The notes beneath the pieces are model-generated. The model was not told the DNA's origin. It saw only the letters and a list, made by a program, of their open reading frames with translations, and made no database searches. Both the position numbers and the translations under genes were made by a program. Positions 17,085 through 26,700 of a stretch of 64,000 nt of DNA are shown in pieces. The DNA comes from JACMRI01 sp043778625 (GTDB lineage Bacteria > Bacteroidota > Bacteroidia > UBA4408), in the NCBI GenBank assembly GCA_043778625.1, contig JAYWFU010000001.1:42268-106267 (forward strand), read 5' to 3'. Position 1 is the stretch's first letter. Each line of letters opens with the position of its first letter.

Positions 17085-17425
17085 AAGCAAGGTTAACGAA
17101 TAATGATAGTAAACAAGAAAATAAGGTTTGGCACAATGGTAGCGGACACGAGCAAAATGCTCGCGCCAGCGGGGGAAAAATTGATGCTACTATACATCCT
17201 ACAAATGCTCCACAAAGTAATTTAGCACTAAATGCTACTTTAGATTTTCTGTCAGGAAAGTTTAAAGATTTTATCCATAATAATTTTGGAAGTTCTGCAT
17301 CCAGCAAAAAAACTGAAAAACCAAAGAGTGAAGAAAAACCAAAGAGTGAAGGGAAACCAAAAAGTGGAGGGAAACCCAAAAGTGGAGGAGCAAAAAAAGA
17401 TGGTCGTACAGTTAGGCACTTGTAA
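17084..17425 (+). pseudogene. Orphan ORF with KPKS low-complexity tail, no start codon
   Basis: An open frame of 113 codons begins directly after an in-frame TAA and contains no ATG or other convincing start. The first third coincides with a repeat (GHEQNARASGGK, over the GAGCA-AAA-TGCTC hairpin). The middle reads ATLDFLSGKFKDFIHNNFG and the end has four KPKS(E/G)x repeats before DGRTVRHL. The shape suggests the displaced C-terminal end of a larger surface or polymorphic-toxin-type protein, possibly with the following small membrane gene as its partner, but that is inference. It may not be translated. Confidence 0.4.
17159..17175 (+). repeat. 17-bp inverted repeat, left arm
   Basis: GCTCGCGCCAGCGGGGG here pairs with its near-exact complement (16 of 17) at 17619-17635. 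Its GC-rich sequence contrasts with the AT-rich surroundings. It is probably a dispersed intergenic repeat family or an end of a small decayed element. Confidence 0.6.
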
Positions 17426-17430
17426 AAAGC

Positions 17431-17616
17431 ATGAGAGATAATATAATTGGCTTAGTGCTTATATTGATAGGTTGGTACACTTTGCGAGATACAATTAAGT
17501 ATGACGATAAAACTAATCCATTCTATGACAATAGAAAATTACAAGGAATTGGTGGAGGGATTGGTTTTATTGTCATAGGAATAATTTTATTTTTTGGTTT
17601 TAGTAAACTTAAATAA
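17431..17616 (+). CDS. Small membrane protein, 61 aa
   Basis: Two transmembrane segments (NIIGLVLILIGWYTL and IGFIVIGIILFFGFSKL) flank a polar loop containing NPFYDNRKLQG and a Gly-rich turn. It starts five bases after the stop of the orphan KPKS ORF. Arginine codons are AGA and CGA, unlike core genes in this window. It could be an immunity or accessory membrane protein of a decayed toxin locus; this is inference from position only. Confidence 0.5.
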   Translation: MRDNIIGLVLILIGWYTLRDTIKYDDKTNPFYDNRKLQGIGGGIGFIVIGIILFFGFSKLK

Positions 17617-17618
17617 TT

Positions 17619-17635
17619 CCCCCGCTAGCGCGAGC
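17619..17635 (-). repeat. 17-bp inverted repeat, right arm
   Basis: The complement of the arm at 17159-17175 with one mismatch. It begins immediately after the stop of the small membrane gene and is followed by AGCGTCAGG and the right copy of the 30-bp direct repeat. Confidence 0.6.
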
Positions 17636-17659
17636 GTCAGGTAATCGTGTAGTTTAGGC

Positions 17660-17689
17660 TAGTGCCAGCATGTTGCTGGTATTCATAAA
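17660..17689 (+). repeat. 30-bp repeat, right copy of a direct pair
   Basis: The partner of 17055-17084. In this copy GCCAGCA-TGT-TGCTGGT forms a better hairpin than in the left copy. Confidence 0.7.
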
Positions 17690-17704
17690 CGGGATAAAAA
17701 GTAT

Positions 17705-17734
17705 AAAGCCCTGCAGGTGCAGGGCTTTTTGTTT
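17705..17734 (+). terminator. Strong hairpin terminator
   Basis: A perfect 11-bp stem AAAGCCCTGCA/TGCAGGGCTTT with a GG loop, followed by a T-rich tail. It probably ends transcription from the small membrane gene, or from the RelE remnant when read on the other strand. Confidence 0.75.
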
Positions 17735-17751
17735 GTTTTGTGTTTGCTAGC

Positions 17752-17919
17752 TTAGTTTTGTTGTAAAATTTTAATCAATGCTTGTAGTTCGTGGTTGCTA
17801 ATAGTTGCTTGTTCGGACTTGTCGTAAATATCCATTAAAAACACGGTTTGTTTAACCACCATAATTCCCCACGGAGAAGTGGCATAAAACGGTACGAATA
17901 TCCGTTTTTGGTAGCATGT
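17752..17919 (-). pseudogene. RelE/HigB-type toxin C-terminal remnant
   Basis: 55 codons are open between TAG at 17920 and TAA at 17752. The translated end contains VFLMDIYDKSEQATISNHEL and ALIK, matching the C-terminal pattern of RelE/ParE-superfamily toxins of the HigB type (xxYLLxIYxKNExxxLSxxExxxLxK). The normal family length is about 100-115 residues, so half the protein and its start are missing, and no XRE-type antitoxin is adjacent. It appears to be a decayed toxin-antitoxin locus. Confidence 0.5.
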
Positions 17920-18347
17920 CTATTTTTGGTTGAAATTTCTCAACCAAAAACTGTTTTTAAGGAGCAAAAAGTACTCCTGACTTAACGTGTACTTTTAAAA
18001 CAGGGCGAATAGTACAGAGTATTACAGAGTACACACTGCGCAAAAACGAGCGCTTTTATTCTTTTGGTAACGTAGGGTTTGTGCTAATTGTATGTGTTCT
18101 GAAATATAAATTTAACACATGAAATTCTAATGGTAAACTGTTATCATAAATATTAGTGAATTGAATGTTTTTTTAAATTTTAAACCTGATACAAAAACCT
18201 ACAACTCTTTTTCTATTTCAATATAATTTAATTCTGCTGAAAAAAAAGTAGCATTGCTAGTAAGGCGTTTTTTTGTTCATCTTTTCTACAAAATGGCATA
18301 TTTGCAAAACTTTCAATTATGGTACGAGGTGAATTTGCTAAATTTGA
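17920..18347. other. Intergenic, no gene recognised
   Basis: About 430 bases without a convincing coding frame. It contains a short imperfect palindrome around 17917-17952 (GGTTGAAATTTCTCAACC core) and a direct repeat CAGAGTATTACAGAGTAC near 18013-18031. Composition is AT-rich. It is best read as degraded accessory DNA. Confidence 0.5.
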
Positions 18348-18623
18348 AAATTGGTAAAAGCCATTTTTATAACCAACATTGCATCATTAAGTGCTTATGA
18401 GGGCGTAGTTGTTTATCCTAACCCAAATAATGGCGTGTTTAAAATAACTGCTAATTCTACAGTAAATGCAGCAATAATAAATTCGTTGGTGCAAATTGTT
18501 TATAGAGGTACTATAAACCAAGGCGAACAAGTTATTAATTTAGGTCAATATGCCAATGGCGTGTATTATGTAACAATAATACAAAACGACAAACTATTGC
18601 ATGTTAAATTAATAAAGGAATAA
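18348..18623 (+). pseudogene. T9SS type A C-terminal sorting-domain remnant
   Basis: The frame opens after TGA at 18345-18347 with no ATG start. It encodes a nearly complete type A sorting domain: VVVYPNPNNGVFKI, IINSLVQIVYRGTI, QVINLGQYANGVYYVTI and LLHVKLIKE, the normal 75-80 residue Por_Secre_tail pattern. No cargo region or signal peptide precedes it. It is the surviving 3' end of a lost T9SS cargo gene. Confidence 0.65.
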
Positions 18624-18811
18624 AAAATAGCACCTACGATACATCGATAGTATTAAAATGATGGAGTTATTTGCCAGCTATGTTTTTTTATCTCTATTGC
18701 GCGATTGGCTTAGCTAGAAAAAACACACGTTTTGCATAGGTTTGTATTGTCCGCTGGTTGAGAAATGTACTCAATTGTTATACATCATTACTTTTTTACC
18801 ATTAAACAAAA

Positions 18812-18851
18812 AAACAGCCCCCAGATAACATTAAGTTATTGGGGGCTGTTT
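18812..18851 (-). terminator. Terminator of the prs-rplY operon
   Basis: Arms AAACAGCCCCC/GGGGGCTGTTT extend through A-T and ATAAC/GTTAT pairs to an ATTAA loop, with one bulged G. On the minus strand the stem is followed by a T-rich stretch. It lies 39 bases past the rplY stop. Confidence 0.85.
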
Positions 18852-18889
18852 GGTAAAATTTAATTGTGTTACAAAAAATAATTAACTAA

Positions 18890-19498
18890 TTATTTTTTCT
18901 TTTTAGGTGGAGTACCTGCTGCTGCTTTGGCGGCATCAGCCGCTGCTGCTGCTGCTGCACGAGTCATTTCAACACGCACTACAACTACGTTAGCCGAATC
19001 TAACAAAGTTACGTTAGCTATTTTTAAGTCTTTAACTTTAATAGCATTACCAATGTTTAATGCGGTAACGTCTATTTCAATAGTGTCAGGAATGTTTTCT
19101 AAGAAACCTTCTACCTTAATTTTGCGTAAACCTTTAGTTAATTTACCACCTGCTTTCACACCTTCAGAGTTACCAATAATTTTAAATGGTAAACCAATAC
19201 GTATTGCTTTAGTTGGATTAACTTCCAAAAAGTCAACGTGCGTTATAGCATCTGATATTGGATGAAACTGTACTTCTTGTACAATAGCACTACGTTTTTC
19301 GCCAGCTATGTCAAGATTAAAACAAAACACCTCAGGTGTTGTTAAGCATTTTTCAATGTGGCGTAAATCCACTTGAAAAAACTTTTGGTCTTTACCTCCA
19401 TACAATACGCAAGGTACTTGACCTGTTAAACGAATTGCTTTTGAATTTTTGCTTCCTACGTCCGCGCGTAACGAACCGCTCAATTGTGTTGTTTTCAT
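18890..19498 (-). CDS. rplY: 50S ribosomal protein L25 / general stress protein Ctc
   Basis: 202 residues. It binds 5S rRNA in the large ribosomal subunit. The L25 domain (about 1-90) shows ALRADVGSKNSKAIRLTGQVPCVLYGG and the beta-rich VQEVQFHPISDAITHVDFLEV region, shown here in part; the C-terminal TL5/Ctc domain covers about 95-180. The tail is an Ala-rich helix ending PPKKKK, a lineage-specific basic extension. It lies 79 bases downstream of prs, a common Bacteroidota pairing. Confidence 0.95.
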   Translation of the reverse strand: MKTTQLSGSLRADVGSKNSKAIRLTGQVPCVLYGGKDQKFFQVDLRHIEKCLTTPEVFCFNLDIAGEKRSAIVQEVQFHPISDAITHVDFLEVNPTKAIRIGLPFKIIGNSEGVKAGGKLTKGLRKIKVEGFLENIPDTIEIDVTALNIGNAIKVKDLKIANVTLLDSANVVVVRVEMTRAAAAAAADAAKAAAGTPPKKKK

Positions 19499-19577
19499 TG
19501 GTTTTTGTTGTGTTGCTTATGCGCATAGGCAACGGATTAATTAATGGTTAGTTGCGCAATTGTGTTATTATTTATTT

Positions 19578-20516
19578 TTAAACTATAAAATGCGAGCTAA
19601 TACTTTCGTGCGAATTTACACGATTTATTACATCGGCAAACAAATTAGCTACCGAAACTACTTTTATTTTTTCGCTCAGTTTTTGTAACGGTATGGTATC
19701 AGTTACCACCAGTTCCTTAATTGCCGAATTTTCGAGGTTTTCGTAAGCTTTACCACTTAATATGGCATGTGTACATACAGCACGTACGCTCAGCGCCCCT
19801 TTGGCCATCATCATATCAGCAGCTTTGGTAAGCGTGCCTGCCGTATCGCATATATCGTCTACTATTACTACGTTTTTGCCTTCAACATCGCCAATAACAG
19901 TCATTTTTTCAATAACATTAGCAGTAGAGCTCGAACGTTGTTTGTAACATATTACAATGTCGCAACCCAAGTGCTTTGCATAGGCGTTGGCACGTTTGCT
20001 ACCTCCCATATCGGGCGCAGCTATTACTAGGTTTTCAATGTTTAAACTACGAATATGCTCCAAAAATAATGTTGATGCGTATAAATGATCCACTGGTACG
20101 TTAAAAAAACCTTGTATTTGGTCAGCGTGCAAGTCCATTGTCATAACTCTATCAACACCTGCTGCCGCTAACAAGTCGGCCACTAATTTAGCTCCAATAG
20201 CCACACGAGGCTTGTCCTTACGGTCTTGCCTAGCCCAGCCAAAATAAGGCATTACAGCTATTACTTTGTGTGCCGAGGCTCGCTTAGCAGCATCAACCAT
20301 TAGCAACATTTCAAACAAGTTATCAGTGGGCTGAAACGTAGATTGAATAATGAAAACATCGCACCCACGCACAGTTTCCTCAAAACTGGTTTGATACTCG
20401 CCGTCGCTAAATTTGGTAAGTATTACGTTACCTAGGTTAGTACCAAATGCCGTAACTATTTGCTCCGACAAATAACGAGTGGCTGTGCCTGTAAATATTT
20501 TTATTGGATTGCTCAT
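19578..20516 (-). CDS. prs: Ribose-phosphate pyrophosphokinase
   Basis: 312 residues. It makes PRPP from ribose 5-phosphate and ATP for nucleotide, His and Trp synthesis. Visible motifs include the ATP-binding FGWARQDRKDKPR, the metal-binding VDRVMTMDLHADQIQGFF and the PRPP loop VVIVDDICDTAGTLTKA. Length is standard. A promoter with TATATTTG at -7 lies 25 bases upstream. It is divergent from the giant T9SS gene. Confidence 0.97.
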   Translation of the reverse strand: MSNPIKIFTGTATRYLSEQIVTAFGTNLGNVILTKFSDGEYQTSFEETVRGCDVFIIQSTFQPTDNLFEMLLMVDAAKRASAHKVIAVMPYFGWARQDRKDKPRVAIGAKLVADLLAAAGVDRVMTMDLHADQIQGFFNVPVDHLYASTLFLEHIRSLNIENLVIAAPDMGGSKRANAYAKHLGCDIVICYKQRSSSTANVIEKMTVIGDVEGKNVVIVDDICDTAGTLTKAADMMMAKGALSVRAVCTHAILSGKAYENLENSAIKELVVTDTIPLQKLSEKIKVVSVANLFADVINRVNSHESISSHFIV

Positions 20517-20540
20517 TTATTGAGTTAATTGTGAGTTGTG

Positions 20541-20575
20541 CAAATATAACCAAGTGTGTTAATTAAATACAATAA
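20541..20575 (-). promoter_or_regulatory. Promoter of prs-rplY
   Basis: On the minus strand TTATTG (at 20570-20575) and TATATTTG (at 20541-20548) are spaced 21 bases apart, matching the Bacteroidota -33/-7 pattern. Confidence 0.6.
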
Positions 20576-20681
20576 ATTAATAGATATTTTATTGTCTCAC
20601 TATTTTTAGGTAATTCACAGCTCACTTAACGTTTAAAATCGTATATTGATGGAACTTTCAGCCCATTGATTAAAAAATAAT

Positions 20682-20689
20682 TACATTTA
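20682..20689 (+). promoter_or_regulatory. Possible -7 box TACATTTA of the giant gene
   Basis: TACATTTA differs from TAnnTTTG only at the last base. It overlaps the first in-frame ATG (20689). If used, the mRNA would begin after that ATG and translation would start at ATG 20716. Confidence 0.35.
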
Positions 20690-20715
20690 TGATTTATAAA
20701 AATAAAATTTTTGTT

Positions 20716-23700
20716 ATGAACAAAATAGCTTTACTAATTGCCTTCACATTTACTTTTAACTATACTCTTATTGCCCAAACTTCCTATACCTGGATAGGAG
20801 CAACCTCTACCGCATTTAGTGTTCCCACTAACTGGTCGCCAGTGGGAGTACCATTGCCTACTGATAACGTAACCATAGTAACAGGGGCTAACAACTGTGT
20901 ATTAACTCTTAATACAACTGTTACCAACTTAACAATAACAAGTGGTATATTAAATTTGAACGGATTTACGCTTACCTCAACAGGCGTTGTGTTGTGTAAT
21001 GGTGGTAGTTGCACTAACGGTACATTTAACGCTAGTGCTACATCACTCACGTTTGCAGGCACCACATTTGGTGCTAACGTTACGGCATCGGTAAGCGATT
21101 TGTATTTTAACGGAAGTATATTTAATGGAACGGTAACGGCAACAAAAACTGGGGCTGCAAACAATTCATGTAACGGTAACAATACGTTTAACGGACTAAC
21201 GTCGCTTACTAATTCGGGTACGGGATTTTTGTTGCTCACTAATGGTGGTGTAGGGCGTGTAGATGTTTTTAACGCTCCTACTACCGTAAACGCTACAAAT
21301 ACAGGTACGTTATACTTAGGTTACACACGAGATATGACCATTAATAGTTCGCTAACGGTTAATAATACTGCGGGTTCGCCCTTAATATATTTGGGTAATA
21401 CAGGTAATGTAAACTTAACTACTGGGGCAACTATTAGTTGTGGTACATTTGCAGGGGCCACATTATATATTAACAGGGTAGTACAAACGGGTACTACTGC
21501 GCAGGTATTAACCCCTGGTAATGCGGGTATTGTAAATATTAATAATTGTAATTTTACAAGTGCATTAACCGTAAATGCTGGGCGTGTAATAGCGCAAACA
21601 TCTACCTTTGGCAATGCCGTAACTTATAGTATAGCAGGTACTATTGCTGATTACTGGAGTGGCGGGGGCAATACGTATAACGGAGTATTAACCGTAAACA
21701 ATAGTAGTTCGGGGTATGTTGGTTTTGCTAATGGTACGACTGATATATATAATAATGATGTGTATGCTAACAATACCTCAACCACTGGTGGACGAATAAT
21801 ATTTGGTAACAATTGTACAAGTCAGTTTAATGGTAATATTTATGTAAGCCAAAGTGGTACAACCACTGCTTCGGGCATTGCGTTGGGCTGGGGAGGAACA
21901 TTCCCTGTTGTTAATTTGGCTGCAGGCAAAAATGTATTTGTTAACGGAAGTTTTTCGTCAGGTTATTTGCAATTACTCAAAATGCAAACAGCGGCTACCA
22001 CCGCTATTAATTTAACTACCACTGGCATAAGTAATGTGCAATTAAACAATAGTGTATTTAACGGAAACGTAACCATTACCGCCCCTAATATTTATGCTTA
22101 TGGTTCAACGCATAATGCTCCTACAAGTTTTATTAAAACGGGAGGAACTGATAATCATAACGGGGGCTACTTAAATACTTTTAATGCTACGTTAAATATT
22201 CAAAATCAAAGTACTGGTTACTTTATGTTGGGTTATCAATCGGCTGATAAGTTTAATGATAATGTAACCGTTTCAAGTACGGGTACAGGCGGTATTTATT
22301 TTGATTGGTTTGGTTCTACGGGCACACCAACGTTAGCTGCTGGCAAAACGCTTAGCATTGGCTCAGGTGGTTACACGGCAGGTGCATTGCACTTTGGAGG
22401 CTTTACACAATTAGGCACAACAACTCCTATTAATTTAACGCTAACGGGCACTGCTTATTTTGAAACTAATACCAACTCAATTCCGCCAACATTTAACTCT
22501 ACACTTACAGTAACTGCGCCTGATATAACATTAAGAGGAGGGGTGTTTAATAGTGCAGTTGTTTTTACAAAAACAGGGGGTACATCCAACCATAACAACG
22601 GTATTCAAAATATATTTAATAGTAGCTGTACTATTAATCAGCAGAGTACTACAGGTTATTTTATGTTAGGCTATAATTCTAACGATTTATTTAATGGCGA
22701 TATTGTAGTTACCAACACAGGTACGCAAGATATTAATTTGGGTTGGAGTTCAGGCACAGGCACGCCCACACAAGCTGCTGGTTATAGCATAACGGTTGGT
22801 GCAGCGGGCTTTAGTGGTGGAGGGTTAAATTTTAACACGTTTACACAACTGGGCACTAGCCCTGTTAATTTAATATTTACAGGGGCAACAGCCTCCTTGT
22901 TATTTGCACGTAATTCAGTTTTTAATGGCAATATTACCTCCATAACTCCAAATGTTTATTTTAATGGTGCTACGTTCAATGGTACAGTAAATTCAATCAA
23001 AAACGGAGTATCAAATAATGCAGGGGCAGGCGGAAATACTTTTAACAGTGTTTCTAGTTTTACAAACATGGGCGGTGGTTATTTAATGTTTGGTAATGGC
23101 TCTGCTGATGTTTGGAACGCCGATGCAACCTTTACTAACAGTGGTACTAGTCAATTATACATGGCCTATAACTCAGTAGGTACATTATTTAATGGCAATG
23201 TTACGTTAAGCTCAACGGGCGGTTCGTTAGGAATACAGTTTTGTGCTGCTGGAGGAGCTACGGCCACCATGGCAGCAGGGCGTACACTAAGTACAGGTGT
23301 TTTTGATAAAGGATATTTAATTTTGCAACGCTTTACACAGTTGGGTACAGGAGCTGTTAACTTAACGCTAACATCAACCGCAGGATATTTGCAGTATGGT
23401 CCATCATCAGCACTTGGTGGCAATGTAGTGTCAACAAGCCCTGATTTGTACCTACACGGTTGTGTATTTAATGGCACTAGCGACATAACAAAAACAGGTT
23501 CAGCAGGTAATTTTAGCCAAGGAGGCAATATTTTTAACGGTGTTTGTACCATTACTAATGCAGGTTCTAACTATTTATTACTGGGTAATACTAACCCTGA
23601 TATTTGGAATAGCGATGTAACGTTTACTAACACAGGTTCCGAAAGATTATTACCGGCATGGGCTACGGTAGGTAATATGTTTAATGGTAATATTTATGTA

Positions 23701-26700
23701 AACACTAGTGGTAGTGCACAAGGTATCCAGTTTTGTGGTGGTAATAGCACCGCTACCGCTACGCTAGCCGCAGGCAAAACAATAGCCGCAGGAGGGTTGG
23801 GGCTAAATGCGGGTTATTTGCAACTAAAACAATTTACACAATTAGGTAACACTCCAATTAACTTAACTATGACCGCAACGGCAGGTTACTTACAGTACGG
23901 GCCGTTGTCGAGCTTGGGAGGAGATGTAGTTTCATCGTCGCCCCGCTTATTCTTTAATGGCTGTGTTTTTAATGGCACTGTAACCGCCACTAAATACGGT
24001 GCTATTGACGATGCAGGTACTGGAGGAAATGTTTTTAATAGTGCAACCACAATTAATAATTCGGGCAGTGGTATACTTTATTTAGGTAATGGTACTGCCG
24101 ATGCATTTAATGGGGTAGCTATATTTAACATTACGGGTAGTAACCGTATTCATATTGCAAATAATCATGCTGGGCAAACCTCCACATTTGCGCAAGCGGT
24201 AACATTAAATGCTAACAAAACTGCAAGCGGAGATGCTTGGAGTTACCTAATTGCCGACGGAACAAACACCAACGTACGTTTTGATGCAAGCCTAGCTATA
24301 AACATAGCTGGAGCAGTACAAAGTAATTTTAGAATACTAACAGGCGCAGGGTCTACCGGAATATACAATGGTGATGTAACAATTAACTTAACCAATACCA
24401 ATGCTAGCACACAAGTACAGATGAACAACAATGGTATAGCAACCTACAATGGTAATATTAGTGTGGCTAATACTGGCGCAGCTTCAGGAGTGTTTTTTAA
24501 TGTGGGTACTAGTGCAAGTTCAACGTTAAATAATAAAACTATAAGTTTGGGAGCTGGTGGATTTACTGGAGGAGATTTGTCGTTATTACGTTTTACACAA
24601 TTAGGTGCTATACCACAAGCTCTGGTACAAACAACAGGTACTGCCAGATTAATACTAGGCCCTACAAATATCTTTAATGGCGATGTAAATTTTAATTTTC
24701 CGCAAGTGTTTTTAAGCGGTACAACTTATAACGGTACAGCAACAATTGAAAAAAATGGAGCTAGTGATAATTATGGTAATGGTGGTAATGTATTTAATAG
24801 CACAGCAACAATTACTAATTCGGGTAGTGGATATTTGCTTACCGGAGGAACAAATTCTGATATTTTTAACGGTATAACCACCTTTAATAATACAGGTAGT
24901 TACCGCATTTATTTTGCGCATAGCCATGCTGGACAAACGACCACATTTGCGCAAGCTACTACTTTAAATGCTAACAAAACAGGAGGTGCTGATGCTTGGA
25001 GCTACCTAATTGCCGACGGAACAAACACCAACGTACGTTTTGATGCAAGCCTAGCTATAAACATAGCTGGAGCGGTACAAAGTAACTTTAGAATACTAAC
25101 AGGCGCAGGCTCTACCGCAATATATAATGGCGATGTAACAATTAACTTAACTAACACTAATGCTAATACACAAGTACAGATGAACAATAATGGTATAGCA
25201 ACCTACAATGGCAACATTAGTGTGGCAAGTACGGGTGGTGCTAACGGAATTTATTTTAATACTAACACTACAGCTACATCAACGCTAAATAATAAAACAA
25301 TAAGCTTAGGAGCGGGAGGTTTTACAGCAGGAACACTGTCGTTAGTCCGCTTTACACAATTGGGTGCTGTGCCACAAACCTTGCTACAGCCCACAGGTAC
25401 AGCTTTATTAATAATGAATGCTAACTGCCGATTTGATGGCGATGTTAATTTTAACTTCCCACAATTTACCACCACCACTACTACTTTTAATGGTATTACT
25501 ACGTTACAAAAAAACGGAGCGAGCGATAATTATTCATCAGGCGGTAATGTTTTTAACGCCTCCGCCACAATTAACAATAGTAGTTCATCATCAATTTATT
25601 TTGGTAACGGTGCGGCCGATGCTTTTAATGGGGTAACAACATTTAATAACACAGGTAGCTACCGTACCTATATTGCAAATAATCATGCTGGGCAAACTAC
25701 CACCTTTGCGCAAGCCGTAACATTAAATGCTAACAAAACTGGGGGTGCTGATGCTTGGAGCTATTTAATAGCCGAAGGCACAAGCACTAATGTACGTTTT
25801 GATGGCGCATTAACTTTAAATATAGCAGGAGCGTTACAAAGCAATTTACGTATATTAGATGGTAATACCACTACGGCAATATATAATGGTGATGTTATCG
25901 TTAATTTAAGCAATACCAACGCCAATACACAAGTGTACATGGGTAGCCAAGGTACATCAACCTACAATGGTAACATTAGTGTGCTAAGTACTGGTGGTGC
26001 TAACGGCATTTATTTTAATAATAACTCCGCAGCTACATCAACGCTAAATAACAAAGCTATAAGTTTAGGAGTAGGTGGTTTTACAGCAGGAAGGTTATCA
26101 TTAGTACGCTTTACGCAATTGGGTGCTGTGCCACAAACACTGCTACAACCCATAGGTACAGCCTTATTAACAATGGCTACTAATTGCCGTTTTGATGGCG
26201 ATGTTAATTTTAACTTCCCTCAATTTACCACCACCACTACTACTTTTAATGGTATTACTACATTACAAAAAAACGGAGCGAGCGATAATTATTCATCAGG
26301 AGGTAATGTGTTTAATACTACCACTACAATTAATAATAGTAGCTCTGGAGGAATTTATTTTGGTAACGGCGCAGCTGATGCTTTTAATGGGGTAACAACA
26401 TTTAACAATACAGGTAGCTACCGTACCTATATTGCAAATAATCATGCTGGGCAAACAACCACCTTTGCACAAGCCGTAACATTAAATGCTAACAAAACTG
26501 GAGGTGCTGATACATGGAGTTATTTTATTGCCGAGGGCAACAATACTAACGTACGCTTTGATGGTTTATTAACGCTAAACATAAATGGTGCGCTACAAAG
26601 TAATATGCGCATACTACAAGGTACAGCCTCAACGGCAATTTATAACGGAGATGTTATTGTTAATTTAACTAATACTAATAGCAACACATTTATACAAATG

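Noticed and set aside
17071..17379. Minus-strand frame encoding Phe/Leu-rich FGFPSLFGFSS repeats
   Set aside because: It is the complement of the KPKS-repeat ORF on the plus strand; the apparent repeat reflects the repeated codons and has no start or ribosome-binding context.
24243..24431. Antisense open frames within the giant repeat gene
   Set aside because: They recur at the same place in each 759-bp unit, being shadows of the sense codons, and show no start signals.
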